Source: Caulobacter sp. BK020
GTDB lineage: Bacteria; Pseudomonadota; Alphaproteobacteria; Caulobacterales; Caulobacteraceae
Length of the DNA: 64,000 nucleotides
Assembly: GCF_004342605.1 (NCBI RefSeq)
Contig: NZ_SLZL01000001.1
Span: 1 to 64,000 of the forward strand
Reading direction: 5' to 3'
Shown: positions 16,624-25,567 of the stretch, one piece after another
Position numbering within the stretch: the stretch's first letter is position 1
Layout: every line of letters begins with the position of its first letter
Position numbers and translations under genes: made by a program
Notes under the pieces: model-generated
Database searches by the model: none
What the model was told of the DNA's origin: nothing
The model's input: the letters and a program-made list of their open reading frames with translations, nothing else

Positions 16624-18375
16624 TCACCTACAGGCGCAGATCAGCGGATAGTTGGTCGTGTCGGCGATGGTGGTCATGCCGTAATAGTCGACCAGCACCG
16701 ACTCGGCCGTGCAGAACGCCCCTTCCACCCAGGCCTGGTCGTTGGAATAGGCCTCGCCAATGATGAACAGGTTGGCGGCCGGGGCGCCGTCGACCAAGCC
16801 GGTGGGCTGGCGGATACGCTGCATCACGTCGCAGATGTCGTAATGCGCCGCCCAGGCGTGGTAGCCGGCCCCGAACGGGTTGAACGAGAAATCGTTGTAC
16901 ACCGCCGACACGGGATACGGGATCTTGTAGGCGTCGTTCGGGTCGCCGTAGTGCACCTTGGCCAACTCCAGCAGCACCATGCGGATCATCGTCTCGTTGG
17001 CCGGCGCGGGCGCGTGGAGGACCTGGTAGTCCTCCTCGAGCGGGATGGTGCGGCGCTCATCGACGTGCAGCTCCAGCTCCTGCCAGAACTGCACGTACTG
17101 CATGTCGTCGTACGAGGCGAGCACGCCATAGACCGGGTTGGGATTGCCGTCGCTGTTGTTCCCGAAATAGTAGACTTGGCGCAAGGGCAGGTCGGTGATG
17201 GTCGGGCCGAAGGTGTTGGGCAGGCCGTCGCTGGTCAGGTCGGGCGGATAGGGGCAGGTCTCCCACCAGGGGCTGTCGAAGAACAGCATCACCCGCATCG
17301 ACGGCTGGCGGATCACCCCGTCCATATAGAGCTGCACCGGCCTCTGGTTCATGACGTCCAGTGTCCCCGCCGGCAGGTCGGCGTAGCGCGTGGCCTCGGC
17401 CACCAGGTCCAGGGAGGCCGGCGGCATGGCCAGGAAGGCGTTGGGCGTGGTCAGGGTCGGCCCGCCCTTGAACGGTTCGGCGGCGCTGGCCAGCCGGTAG
17501 CTTATCACCCCATCGGCCAGCCAGATCGAATGCAGCCGGGTGTTGGCCTGCAGCGAGAACCCGATCCCGGCCGCCTGGGCCGCGGCGCGGGTCTGCTGGA
17601 ACAGCTGGACGAAGACCTGGGAATAGCCGCCCTGCACGGTCTTGAACTGGCCGCCGGGCGCGAACTCGCTGTTGTAGACGGCGGCGTTGGCGGCGTTCCA
17701 GTTGATGACGTTGGAGGTGTAGCCGCCGGCGTCCGAGGCGTACTCGTAGCCCTCGTTGCCGGCCTGATCATAGAAGATGTTCCAGTAGCCGATGTTGCCT
17801 GCGGTCGACCCCGGCGCATAGACGAACGAGTTGAAGGTCGAGGGTAGGGTCCCATCGCCGTAGAAGGCGCACTGGGCGATGCGGGTCGAGGGCGCCGGGA
17901 CTCCGGTGATCAGGTTGGAGATGTTGGCGAACAGCGTGGCGGCCGGAGCGGCGTTGTTGCCCGGCGTGTTGTAGGGCGCGTGCTGGGTGGCCAGGTTCCT
18001 CTGGTAGATGTGCTCGCCGCGCAGATAGAGCAGCGGATCGGTCGTCGTGTTGAACGGCACGACCTTGGGCGTAAGGCCCAGCTTGTTGATCGTCAGGGTG
18101 ACCAGCTGGTGGCCCTGGCTGGTCGTCGGATCCCATTCGATGAACCGCATGCCACCGGCCTCGATATAGGACTGGGTCGGGTCGTCGTCGCAGAAGTGGG
18201 TCACGATCCGCCCGGCTGGCAGGCGGGAGCCCGAGCCCGGCCCGTCGAACGCGTAGTCGCCCCATTCGATCAGCTCGACGCTGTCGCCCGCCGCGGCCTT
18301 GCCGCCGGTGACCAGTCGCCAGGCCGTGTAGAGCCCCGCCGGCCCCGCGCCGAAGATGGTGTAGGTGGTTCCCAT
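16624..18375 (-). CDS. FAD-dependent amine/amino-acid oxidase-like protein
   Basis: 583 residues. The N-terminus has the Rossmann FAD motif IFGAGPAGLYTAWRL; ELIEWGDYAF is the end of the second strand. EAGGMRFI near 73-80 matches the GG-R motif of flavin monoamine/L-amino-acid oxidases, and the C-terminal IIGEAYSNDQAWVEGAF resembles the conserved FAD-pyrophosphate segment of that family. Asn, Tyr and Thr content is high. No signal peptide or Tat motif is seen. Substrate cannot be deduced. The ATG at 18375 has a good GGGAGG ribosome site. It stands alone, ahead of a peptide transporter on the same strand. Confidence 0.8.
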   Translation of the reverse strand: MGTTYTIFGAGPAGLYTAWRLVTGGKAAAGDSVELIEWGDYAFDGPGSGSRLPAGRIVTHFCDDDPTQSYIEAGGMRFIEWDPTTSQGHQLVTLTINKLGLTPKVVPFNTTTDPLLYLRGEHIYQRNLATQHAPYNTPGNNAAPAATLFANISNLITGVPAPSTRIAQCAFYGDGTLPSTFNSFVYAPGSTAGNIGYWNIFYDQAGNEGYEYASDAGGYTSNVINWNAANAAVYNSEFAPGGQFKTVQGGYSQVFVQLFQQTRAAAQAAGIGFSLQANTRLHSIWLADGVISYRLASAAEPFKGGPTLTTPNAFLAMPPASLDLVAEATRYADLPAGTLDVMNQRPVQLYMDGVIRQPSMRVMLFFDSPWWETCPYPPDLTSDGLPNTFGPTITDLPLRQVYYFGNNSDGNPNPVYGVLASYDDMQYVQFWQELELHVDERRTIPLEEDYQVLHAPAPANETMIRMVLLELAKVHYGDPNDAYKIPYPVSAVYNDFSFNPFGAGYHAWAAHYDICDVMQRIRQPTGLVDGAPAANLFIIGEAYSNDQAWVEGAFCTAESVLVDYYGMTTIADTTNYPLICACR

Positions 18376-18461
18376 GACGCCCTCCCGAGTTGGCGGGCCT
18401 TGCCGCCAACTCGACCCCAGCGTGCGTCAATGTATTTTTCGCGTCAATATTGAAGCACCAG

Positions 18462-18491
18462 AAAAGGCCCCGGAGCGATCCGGGGCCTTTT
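18462..18491 (-). terminator. intrinsic terminator downstream of the POT gene
   Basis: AAAAGGCCCCGG pairs perfectly with CCGGGGCCTTTT around a 6-nt loop AGCGAT, giving a 12-bp stem whose A/T flanks work in both directions. On the minus strand it lies just after the transporter stop at 18495. Confidence 0.85.
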
Positions 18492-18494
18492 GCC

Positions 18495-20396
18495 TTACGG
18501 CGCGATCGACGCCGGCTCGGCGGTCGGTTCGGGGGTGGTGTCGTCCGAGCCGTGCGACCACTTCCTGAGGATCGGCGACAGGGCCAGGAACAGCACGCCG
18601 ATGCCGATCGCCACCAGGCCGATGACCTTGAACACCAGCAGGGACTGGGTCATGGCCGCGGCCGGGTCCAGCACCTGGCCGCCGATGGTCTCGGTCGAGG
18701 CGATGGCCGCGATCCAGCTGCCGAACAGGTTGGCCATGGCCAGCGCCATGTACCAGACCGCCATGACGAACGAGACGATCGACAGCGGCGACAGCTTGGT
18801 CATCTGCGACAGCCCCACCGGCGACATGAACATCTCGCCGGAGGTGTGCAGCATGTACATCAGGACCAGGAAGATCAGCGGCATCCGGAAGGCGCCGTCG
18901 GCGAAGGCGGCGCCGACCAGCAGGATCAGGAAGCCGGCGCCGACCTGGATCAGCGACAGGCCGAACTTGACCATCGGCCCCGGGTTGCGGCCCCGCCGGC
19001 CCAGCACCGTCCAGAGCGCCGCGAACACGGGGGCGAAGATCAGGATCCAGCCGGCGTTGATCGCCTGGGTCTGGGCGGCGTTGAAGGCGGTGTTGACCCA
19101 CAGCTTGCCGGCCGGGTTCTGGCCCGCCGCCGCCAGCTGCTCGGGCGAGCCCAGCAGCACCGCGCCGCCCAGCCATTGCACCGGATGCGACAGCAGGGTC
19201 AGGTTGACGTTGGTGGCGGCGAACAGGTTCAGCGACGAACCGGCCTGTTCGAACAGCGTCCAGAACACCACCGCGCCCAGCACCAGTACCGTGGCCAGCA
19301 GCAGCCGCTCGCGCTCGACCTTCTGGCACTTGGCGAAGGCGAACCACAGGATGTAGCCCAGCGACCCGAACATGCCGGCGACCAGGGTGGCGCTGACCAC
19401 CGGGGTGTACTGCACCAGGAAGAAGATCAGCCCGACCACGCCCAGCGAGGCGGCGTAGATCACGCCCTCGCGGTTGACCGGCCCCAGGACCGGGGCCTTC
19501 AGCCTGGTCAGCTCCGGCGGCTCGCCCTTGCCCAGCAGCCAGGGCTTGCCCAGCACGAAGGCCACGAAGCCGGCCAGCATGCCCAGGCCGGCGGCGCCGA
19601 AGCCCGCCGACCAGCCGAAATTGACGCCCAGCAGGCCGCAGAGGATCGCCGCCCAGAACGACCCCAGATTGATGCCGTAGTAATAGAGGGTGAAGCCCGG
19701 ATCGCGGCGCGGGTCGCCCTGCGGATAGAGCTGGCCGACCAGGGTGGCGACATTGGCCTTCATGAAGCCCACGCCCACGATGATCAGCGCCAGGGCCAGC
19801 CAGAAGATGTTCAGGTACAGCGGGTCGCGGTCCTTGACCCCCAGCTTGTACTGGCCCTTGGGCAGGACGCCGGGCAGCGCGGCCTGGGCCGGCAGGTTCC
19901 TGATCTCGAAATCGCCCCTGTCGTTGGCGGCGACGTCATAGGGCTTGTCGCCGACGACGATCCTGGCCACGCGCGCCTCCCCACGGCCCTCGACCTGGAA
20001 GTCGTAGACCTGGTTGGCGTAGGTCAGGGTCTGGGTCGCGGGCCGGCCTTCGACGGCCATGGCCAGGTGCCCGGCCACCAGCAGGATCGCGCCGAAGGCC
20101 ACGGCCTTGCGGGTGCCCAGATAGCGGTCGGCCAGGAAACCACCCAGCAGCGGCACGATATAGACCAGCGAGGTGTAGGAGCCGTAGTGGCCGCTGGCGA
20201 CCTTCGGATCGAACAGGAAGTGCTGGGTCAGGTAGAAGATCAGCAGCCCGCGCATGCCGTAGTACGAGAAGCGCTCCCACATCTCGGCCAGGAAGCAGAT
20301 GATCAGGCCGCGCGGATGGCCTCGCAGCAGCTGGATAAGCACGGGTACACCGGTCACCAGGGTGACCAGGATGCCGACGGCGACAACGATATTCAT
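18495..20396 (-). CDS. POT-family proton-dependent oligopeptide transporter
   Basis: 633 residues and roughly fourteen membrane segments. The POT signature is clear in helix 1: FLAEMWERFSYYGMRGLLIFYL, with the ExxERFxYYG proton/peptide motif, followed by GGFLADRYLGTRKA. NLGSFWAAILCG (the FYxxINxG-like block reads YYYGINLGS) and the late FLVLMYMLHTSGEMFMSPVGLS stretch also fit. Members import di- and tripeptides with protons. A soluble insertion of about 80 residues (approx. 120-200) between early helices is longer than in E. coli homologues. Single gene with its own terminator. Confidence 0.93.
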   Translation of the reverse strand: MNIVVAVGILVTLVTGVPVLIQLLRGHPRGLIICFLAEMWERFSYYGMRGLLIFYLTQHFLFDPKVASGHYGSYTSLVYIVPLLGGFLADRYLGTRKAVAFGAILLVAGHLAMAVEGRPATQTLTYANQVYDFQVEGRGEARVARIVVGDKPYDVAANDRGDFEIRNLPAQAALPGVLPKGQYKLGVKDRDPLYLNIFWLALALIIVGVGFMKANVATLVGQLYPQGDPRRDPGFTLYYYGINLGSFWAAILCGLLGVNFGWSAGFGAAGLGMLAGFVAFVLGKPWLLGKGEPPELTRLKAPVLGPVNREGVIYAASLGVVGLIFFLVQYTPVVSATLVAGMFGSLGYILWFAFAKCQKVERERLLLATVLVLGAVVFWTLFEQAGSSLNLFAATNVNLTLLSHPVQWLGGAVLLGSPEQLAAAGQNPAGKLWVNTAFNAAQTQAINAGWILIFAPVFAALWTVLGRRGRNPGPMVKFGLSLIQVGAGFLILLVGAAFADGAFRMPLIFLVLMYMLHTSGEMFMSPVGLSQMTKLSPLSIVSFVMAVWYMALAMANLFGSWIAAIASTETIGGQVLDPAAAMTQSLLVFKVIGLVAIGIGVLFLALSPILRKWSHGSDDTTPEPTAEPASIAP

Positions 20397-20580
20397 TCAC
20401 GAACCTTGAAACGTACAAGCGGCGGGGCGACCAGCGGGTGGTTTCGCCCTCCCCTCCCCCAATTGGCGGGGAGAAGATCACGCCGCCCTGCGTTTCACAA
20501 GCAATGGCTTGCCGCATCGGAGCCCCGTTCCCGTCCCGCGCGTTTGATAGGCGCACGCTTTCATCGCAGGAGAATCAGCC

Positions 20581-21216
20581 ATGGACGCCACCCGTCAGGA
20601 CCATCCGATCACCTGCGCCAAGGAGCCCGGCCGGGTCCAGGTGCTGTTCGAGGGCCACAGCATCGCCACCAGCGACGACGTGCTGGTGCTGCGCGAGGAA
20701 GGACATGACCCCGTTCGCTACTTCCCCCGCGAACACGTGGCCATGGCCTTCCTGAAGAAGACCGACAAGGTCACCCACTGCCCCTACAAGGGCCAGGCCT
20801 CGTACTACACGATCATGCGCGATCGGCAGATCATCGAGAACGCCATCTGGTCGTACGAGGACCCGCTGCCGGGCATGGGCCTGATCGCCGGCCGGCTGGC
20901 CTTCTATCCCGAGCATTTCGATTTCCAGGTCGGCGCCCAGTCGGCCTCCGACACAGAAGCCGCCGACCATGGCCGGCCCGAGGCGGCCAATGCGCCGGCC
21001 CGCGGCGTCGACGCCGCCCGCTCCTTCGCCCCGGCCGACCCGCGCGGGGTCGACGAGGTGGTCCGCCACACCGACAGCGGCTCGGGCGCCAGCCAGGCCG
21101 AGCACTGGGACGCCAACGTCTCGATGCCGGACGACGAGGCCTGGGAAGGCGACGACATCCGCGAGGACGGCCCGCCCACGGTGGCCAAGCCCTACGAGGG
21201 AACCGGCTCGATCTGA
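20581..21216 (+). CDS. DUF427 family protein with acidic C-terminal extension
   Basis: 211 residues. The first 120 form a DUF427 domain: VLFEGHSIATSDDVLVLRE, RYFPREHVAMAFL, THCPYKGQASYYTI and WSYEDPLPGM..IAGRLAFYPE. The remaining 90 residues are rich in Asp, Ala and Glu, look disordered, and are longer than in usual family members. The function is unknown. GCAGGAG precedes the ATG at a good distance. Monocistronic, divergent from the peptide transporter. Confidence 0.9.
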   Translation: MDATRQDHPITCAKEPGRVQVLFEGHSIATSDDVLVLREEGHDPVRYFPREHVAMAFLKKTDKVTHCPYKGQASYYTIMRDRQIIENAIWSYEDPLPGMGLIAGRLAFYPEHFDFQVGAQSASDTEAADHGRPEAANAPARGVDAARSFAPADPRGVDEVVRHTDSGSGASQAEHWDANVSMPDDEAWEGDDIREDGPPTVAKPYEGTGSI

Positions 21217-21239
21217 ACGCCGTCGTGGAACCTTGGGCG

Positions 21240-21255
21240 TAAAACGTTCGTTAAC
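21240..21255 (+). promoter_or_regulatory. possible CtrA-like box (TAAA-N7-TTAAC)
   Basis: TAAA-ACGTTCG-TTAAC differs by one base from the CtrA consensus TTAA-N7-TTAAC known in Caulobacter. It lies 74 bp ahead of the small membrane peptide gene. One mismatch and a short motif make this a weak call. Confidence 0.35.
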
Positions 21256-21328
21256 CTATGAAGCGCTGCAATGACCGCAACACTCAAGTTTGAAGCCTCC
21301 CCAAGAGAGGCGTCCTGGGAGAAACGTC

Positions 21329-21487
21329 ATGGCCTACATCGGTTATGAGTCCGGCTTGCGTCCGCCCTCCGGCCGGACGCAGTCTCGCCCCGCCCGCGCC
21401 CGGTTCGCCTGGGAACGCCTGGGGCTGGTGGCAGCCAGCCTCCTGGCCTGGGCCGCGATCATCGCCGGGGTCCGCGCGATCTTCTAA
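21329..21487 (+). CDS. 52-residue single-pass membrane peptide
   Basis: A short protein with a basic N-terminal half (SGRTQSRPARARFAWERLG) and one C-terminal membrane helix (LVAASLLAWAAIIAGVRAIF). GGGAGA lies six nucleotides before the ATG, much better than the start 39 bp upstream. No family is recognised. The topology (basic cytoplasmic tail, C-terminal anchor) is plausible for a small accessory membrane peptide. It is separated from gshA by 23 bp, convergent. Confidence 0.6.
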   Translation: MAYIGYESGLRPPSGRTQSRPARARFAWERLGLVAASLLAWAAIIAGVRAIF

Positions 21488-21510
21488 AGTCCCGGCGCTG
21501 GGCCCCGGTC

Positions 21511-22869
21511 TCAGTACGCGAAGTCCTCGAACACCCGGCCGATATCGCCCTTCCAAGCGCCGTCATACAGCGCCAGCAGACGTTCGGCCGGGGTAATCCC
21601 CGTCTCGGCGATCTCCTCCAGGTCGCCCAGATAGATCGTCTCGTCCAGGAATCCGCCGTTCAGGTGGGCGCGGCCCTTCAGGCCAGCCCTGGCGATGGCC
21701 ACGAAATCCTTGGCCACGTCCTGGGCCCTGCGGCCGGCCACCTTGGCCTTCAGGCCCAGCCGGGGCACGTCGCGGCGCAGCCCCGCGCGGTCCTCGGCCG
21801 TCCAGTGCTTGCAGAGGTCCCAGGCCGCGGCCAGGGCGGCGTCGTCGTAGAACACCCCGGTCCACAGGGCCGGCAGGGCGCAGAGGCGGCTCCACGGCCC
21901 GGCGTCGGCCCCGCGCATTTCCAGATAGGTCTTCAGGCGGACTTCCGGGAACAGGGTGGTGGTGTGGTCGGCCCAGTCCTTCATCGTCGCGCGTTCGCCC
22001 GGCAGTTCGGGGATCTTGCCATCGATGAAGTCGCGGAAGCTGCGGCCGGCCAGGTCGATGTACCTGTCGCCGCGCTTGGCGAAATACATCGGCACGTCCA
22101 GGGCGTAGCGGGCGTAGCGCTCGAAGTCGAAGCCGTCCTCGAACACGAAATCCAGCAGGCCGGTGCGGTCGGCGTCGGTGTCGGTCCAGACATTGGCCCG
22201 GGCCGACAGGAAGCCGTTGGGCTTGCCTTCGGTGAACGGCGAATTGGCGAACAGGGCGGTGGCGATCGGCTGCAGGGCCAGGCTCATGCGGAACTTGGCG
22301 ACCATGTCGGCTTCGCTGGAGAAGTCGAGATTGGCCTGCACCGTGCAGGTGCGCAGCATCATGTCCAGGCCCAGGCCGCCGACCTTGGGCATGTAGTTGC
22401 GCATGATGACATAGCGGCCCTTGGGCATGACCGGCACCTCGTCCCGCCGCCAGAGCGGCGAGAAGCCCAGACCCAGGAAACCCAGGCCCAGCTCGTCGGC
22501 CACGGTCTTGACCTCGTCCAGGTGCTGCCCGGTCTCCTCGCAGATGTCGTGCATGGTCTTGAGCGGCGCGCCGGAAAGCTCGAACTGGCCGCCCGGCTCC
22601 AGGCTGACATTGGCGCCGTTGCGCTCAAGGCCGATGATCGTCGACCCTTCCATGACCGGCTTCCAGCCGAAGCGCTGCAGGCCGGTCAGCAGAGCGTGCA
22701 CGCCCTTGTCGCCCTCATAGGGAACCGGCGCGTGCGAGCCGAGGTAGAAGCCGAACTTCTCGTGCTCGGCGCCGACCCGGAACTGGTCCTTGGGCTTGGA
22801 GCCCTGGGCGAAATAGGCGGTCAGATCGTCCAGCGTCAGCGGACGCTCCTGGCTCACGGTTTCGGCCAT
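21511..22869 (-). CDS. gshA: glutamate-cysteine ligase
   Basis: First enzyme of glutathione synthesis, joining glutamate and cysteine with ATP. The 452-residue sequence belongs to the plant/alphaproteobacterial class: FRVGAEHEKFGFYL, SLEPGGQFELSGAP, GFSPLWRRDEVPVMPKGRY, TCTVQANLDFSSE and FANSPFTEGKPNGFLS are seen in order. GGGGAGGGG precedes the ATG at 22869. Together with ggt and gloB it gives the window a set of glutathione genes, though these are not in one operon. Confidence 0.95.
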   Translation of the reverse strand: MAETVSQERPLTLDDLTAYFAQGSKPKDQFRVGAEHEKFGFYLGSHAPVPYEGDKGVHALLTGLQRFGWKPVMEGSTIIGLERNGANVSLEPGGQFELSGAPLKTMHDICEETGQHLDEVKTVADELGLGFLGLGFSPLWRRDEVPVMPKGRYVIMRNYMPKVGGLGLDMMLRTCTVQANLDFSSEADMVAKFRMSLALQPIATALFANSPFTEGKPNGFLSARANVWTDTDADRTGLLDFVFEDGFDFERYARYALDVPMYFAKRGDRYIDLAGRSFRDFIDGKIPELPGERATMKDWADHTTTLFPEVRLKTYLEMRGADAGPWSRLCALPALWTGVFYDDAALAAAWDLCKHWTAEDRAGLRRDVPRLGLKAKVAGRRAQDVAKDFVAIARAGLKGRAHLNGGFLDETIYLGDLEEIAETGITPAERLLALYDGAWKGDIGRVFEDFAY

Positions 22870-23064
22870 CGGCCCCTCCCCAAAACACGCTTCAAGAAGG
22901 GAGGGAATTTCCCTCCGACCAGGCCGCGAACTGTCGTGCTGCGCAGTTGGGCGCTTTCTTAGCGAACCTCAAGAGGGCGGGACAGGGTTTCGCGACAAGC
23001 GAAGCCTTGCCCCAGGCCGGGCGGCGTCGGCCAATCACGGAACGGATGACGTTCGGACGAGGAT

Positions 23065-23799
23065 CTAAGGTGGCGAGGCCGGCAGTTCGGCGCCATATCG
23101 CCGGGCGGTCTCGTCGCTCATTTCGAGCACGAAACGGTTAAGGGCGCCGTCCTCGTCGCGCCCCTCCAAATTCAGAAACAGCTGCGGTGTGTGAAGGCCG
23201 GGGGTGATCGAAACCTCGTCGATCCGCAGCGGCAGCCGGGCCAGGATTCGTGCGGGGGGCTGGATCTTGCTGTCCGCGAACGCGACGATGACGGTTTCTG
23301 ACGTCTTGGCAGGATGCATCAGGCCGACAAAAAAGAGCGTTCCACCGGTGTAGACCGGCGCGATCGCGCCAGCCTGAAAGCCCGCCAGCACCGGACGCGC
23401 GCCGTGTTCGGCGGCCAAGGTAGCCGCCGGCGCCAGATCACGAGCTTGCGGTTTGAAGACCATGTTCCAGCGCGAGCGATTGGCGTCAAACGCGTTCCAA
23501 CCCGACGGACCGTCGACGACGAAGCCGCAGGCGTGCCGAGTTCCGACGCCTGGCTGCACGACAAGTTCCCGAAAACGGGGGTCCGAGGACCGGATCGTCA
23601 ACCCATAGCCCCGATAGGCCAGATCTCCGATGGCGACGGCGGGCCGCTCGCCGGAGACCAGGATCGGCAAGGGCCGTCCGCCAAGCGCCTCGGACGGGAT
23701 GCTCGACAGACTGATGGCGATCGGCTCGTTCAGACGGGCCACGAAGGCCGCGCAATCTTCACCCGCCAAGACGCCGGCGAACATGAGCACGGCGATCAT
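23065..23799 (-). CDS. hypothetical secreted protein
   Basis: 244 residues beginning with a hydrophobic stretch (MIAVLMFAGVLAGEDCAAF) that could be a short signal peptide. I recognise no domain; a likely globular, beta-rich body follows (GYGLTIRSSDP, GTLFFVGLMHP). GGAGA five nucleotides before the ATG at 23799 supports this start over one 16 codons upstream. GC is about 55% in a sampled 60-bp line, lower than the neighbours, hinting at acquisition. Monocistronic, followed upstream by nothing on the same strand except rsmE after 111 bp. Confidence 0.6.
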   Translation of the reverse strand: MIAVLMFAGVLAGEDCAAFVARLNEPIAISLSSIPSEALGGRPLPILVSGERPAVAIGDLAYRGYGLTIRSSDPRFRELVVQPGVGTRHACGFVVDGPSGWNAFDANRSRWNMVFKPQARDLAPAATLAAEHGARPVLAGFQAGAIAPVYTGGTLFFVGLMHPAKTSETVIVAFADSKIQPPARILARLPLRIDEVSITPGLHTPQLFLNLEGRDEDGALNRFVLEMSDETARRYGAELPASPP

Positions 23800-23910
23800 C
23801 AGGGTTCTCCGAGGATGGTGCGGGCGCTGTATGCCCAACAGACGCAACCTCAGGCTACAAAGTTTCAGGGTCGGGACAAGCGCCGCGACAAGGATGTCCG
23901 AAGCTTTTGC

Positions 23911-24627
23911 CTACCGCCAATCTCCCACCGCCGCTTGCCACAGGGTCATGGCGGCGATGGCGGCGGTGTCGGCGCGCAGGATGCGCGGGCCCAGCGACAC
24001 CGGAATGACGAACGGCAGCGACCGCAGGCGCTCGCGTTCCTCCGGCGCGAAGCCGCCCTCCGGGCCGATCAGGATGGCGGCTGGCGCGCCGGTTTCCGCA
24101 AGGGCCTCGATCATCGGCCGCGCGTCGCCGCCCTCGTCGCAGAAGACCAGCCGGCGGGCTGGATCCCAGCCGTCCAGGATCCTGTCCAGCTTCTGCGGAT
24201 CGTCGACGGCCGGCACGTCCAGGCGGCCGGTCTGCTCGGCGGCCTCGATGGCGATGGCGTCCAGGCGGCCCAGCTTGACGAAATCGACATTGGTCCGCCG
24301 GGTCTGGGTCAGGCGCACCCGGCGCGCGCCCAGCTCGGCGGCCTTCTCGACGATGGTCTCGACCCGGCCGCGCTTGACCATGGCGATCACCAGGTCGAGA
24401 TCGGAACCGTGGGCCTGGGGCCGCGTCTGTTCCTCGGCCTTCAGCAGGCAGCCGCGCTTGCCCGCCTCGGCCAGGCTGCAGCGCCATTCGCCGTCCTGGC
24501 CGTTGAACACCAGGATCTCGTCGCCGACCGACAGCCGCATCACCGCGGTCAGGTAGCGCGACTGGTCGATCGTGGGCGCGACGCCGGCGCCGGCCTTCAG
24601 CGGATGGGGAACGAAGAGACGGATCAT
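23911..24627 (-). CDS. rsmE: 16S rRNA (uracil-1498-N3)-methyltransferase
   Basis: A SPOUT-class methyltransferase for U1498 of 16S rRNA. 238 residues: N-terminal PUA-like part (RLFVP..., HYLT-like SRYLTAVMRLSVGD), then the knot with KRGRVETIVEKAAELGARRVRLTQTRRT, LIGPEGGFAPEERE and SLGPRILRADTAAIAAM, which form the SAM site. Length and motif order are canonical. It is divergent from ppk2. Confidence 0.95.
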   Translation of the reverse strand: MIRLFVPHPLKAGAGVAPTIDQSRYLTAVMRLSVGDEILVFNGQDGEWRCSLAEAGKRGCLLKAEEQTRPQAHGSDLDLVIAMVKRGRVETIVEKAAELGARRVRLTQTRRTNVDFVKLGRLDAIAIEAAEQTGRLDVPAVDDPQKLDRILDGWDPARRLVFCDEGGDARPMIEALAETGAPAAILIGPEGGFAPEERERLRSLPFVIPVSLGPRILRADTAAIAAMTLWQAAVGDWR

Positions 24628-24673
24628 GCCGCTCTTCTAGCCTAACTGCGCATTCCAGGGGTAGGCTCGCGTC

Positions 24674-25435
24674 ATGAGCAAGTCCGAAGACTACGAAGCC
24701 GAGCTCCGCGACCTGCAGCTGGCGATGATCGGTCTGCAGCGCCAGGCGATCAAGGAAGGCTGGAAGACCGTCACCCTGTTCGAGGGCCGCGACGCGGCCG
24801 GCAAGGACGGGGCCATCGCCCGCCTGACCGAGCACGCCCACCGCCGCGCCACCCAGGTGATCTCGCTGCCCGCGCCCAGCGACCACGAACGCAGCGAATG
24901 GTACTTCCAGCGCTATGTCCGCCACCTGCCCGCCGCCGGCCAGTCGGTGGTCTTCAACCGCTCCTGGTACAATCGGGCCGGGGTCGAGCGGGTGATGGGC
25001 TTTTCCACGCCACAGGAGCAGGAGCAGTTCCTGCGCGACGTGCCGGCCTTCGAGCTGATGCTGGTGGAGAACGGGATCAAGCTGACCAAGTTCTGGCTCG
25101 ACATCGACCAGGACACCCAGGCCGAGCGGCTCAAGGCGCGCCGCGACGAGCCGCTGAAGGCTTTCAAGGTCAGTGATCTGGACGCCGTGGCCCAGGCAAA
25201 ATGGGACGACTATTCGGCGGCCCGCGACGAAATGCTGATCCGCACCCACTCCACCCCGGTCCCGTGGATCTGCGTGCGCGCCAACCACAAGAAGGCCGCG
25301 CGGCTGAACATCCTGCGCTGGCTGCTGCACGTCTCAGCCCCCAAGAAGCTGCTCAAGGGCGTCGCCAGGCCGGACCCGGCGGTGATCTTCAGGTTTGAGC
25401 CGGCGGCGCTGACGGATGGACGGCTGGCGAAGTAG
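24674..25435 (+). CDS. ppk2: polyphosphate kinase 2
   Basis: A 253-residue PPK2-family P-loop kinase, which moves phosphate between polyphosphate and nucleotides. Walker A is FEGRDAAGKDG (37-47), followed by HERSEWYFQRYVRHLPAAG, the lid/Walker B region VVFNRSWYNRAGVERVMGF and FWLDIDQDTQAERLKAR. The domain is single, as in class I enzymes that act on diphosphates, but class cannot be fixed by eye. Its start overlaps nothing; rsmE diverges from it. Confidence 0.93.
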   Translation: MSKSEDYEAELRDLQLAMIGLQRQAIKEGWKTVTLFEGRDAAGKDGAIARLTEHAHRRATQVISLPAPSDHERSEWYFQRYVRHLPAAGQSVVFNRSWYNRAGVERVMGFSTPQEQEQFLRDVPAFELMLVENGIKLTKFWLDIDQDTQAERLKARRDEPLKAFKVSDLDAVAQAKWDDYSAARDEMLIRTHSTPVPWICVRANHKKAARLNILRWLLHVSAPKKLLKGVARPDPAVIFRFEPAALTDGRLAK

Positions 25436-25441
25436 CGATCG

Positions 25442-25559
25442 CTTGCCCCCTACGGATCGCTTCGCGATCGTCGTCCCCCAGAGGGGGAAGAGCCTGATGC
25501 GCTAAGGCTCCGCCCCCTGTGGGGGCGGACAGGCGGCGAAGCCGCCAGGTGGGGGCAAG
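25442..25559. repeat. palindromic intergenic repeat, family D copy 1
   Basis: The element starts CTTGCCCCC and ends GGGGGCAAG. Inside are GGATCGCTTCGCGATC, TCCCCCAGAGGGGGA, CCGCCCCCTGTGGGGGCGG and GGCGGCGAAGCCGCC hairpins. A close copy lies at 38049-38153 and half copies near 44588 and 44788. It separates convergent ppk2 and the aldo/keto reductase gene. Confidence 0.8.
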
Positions 25560-25567
25560 TATCAGTT

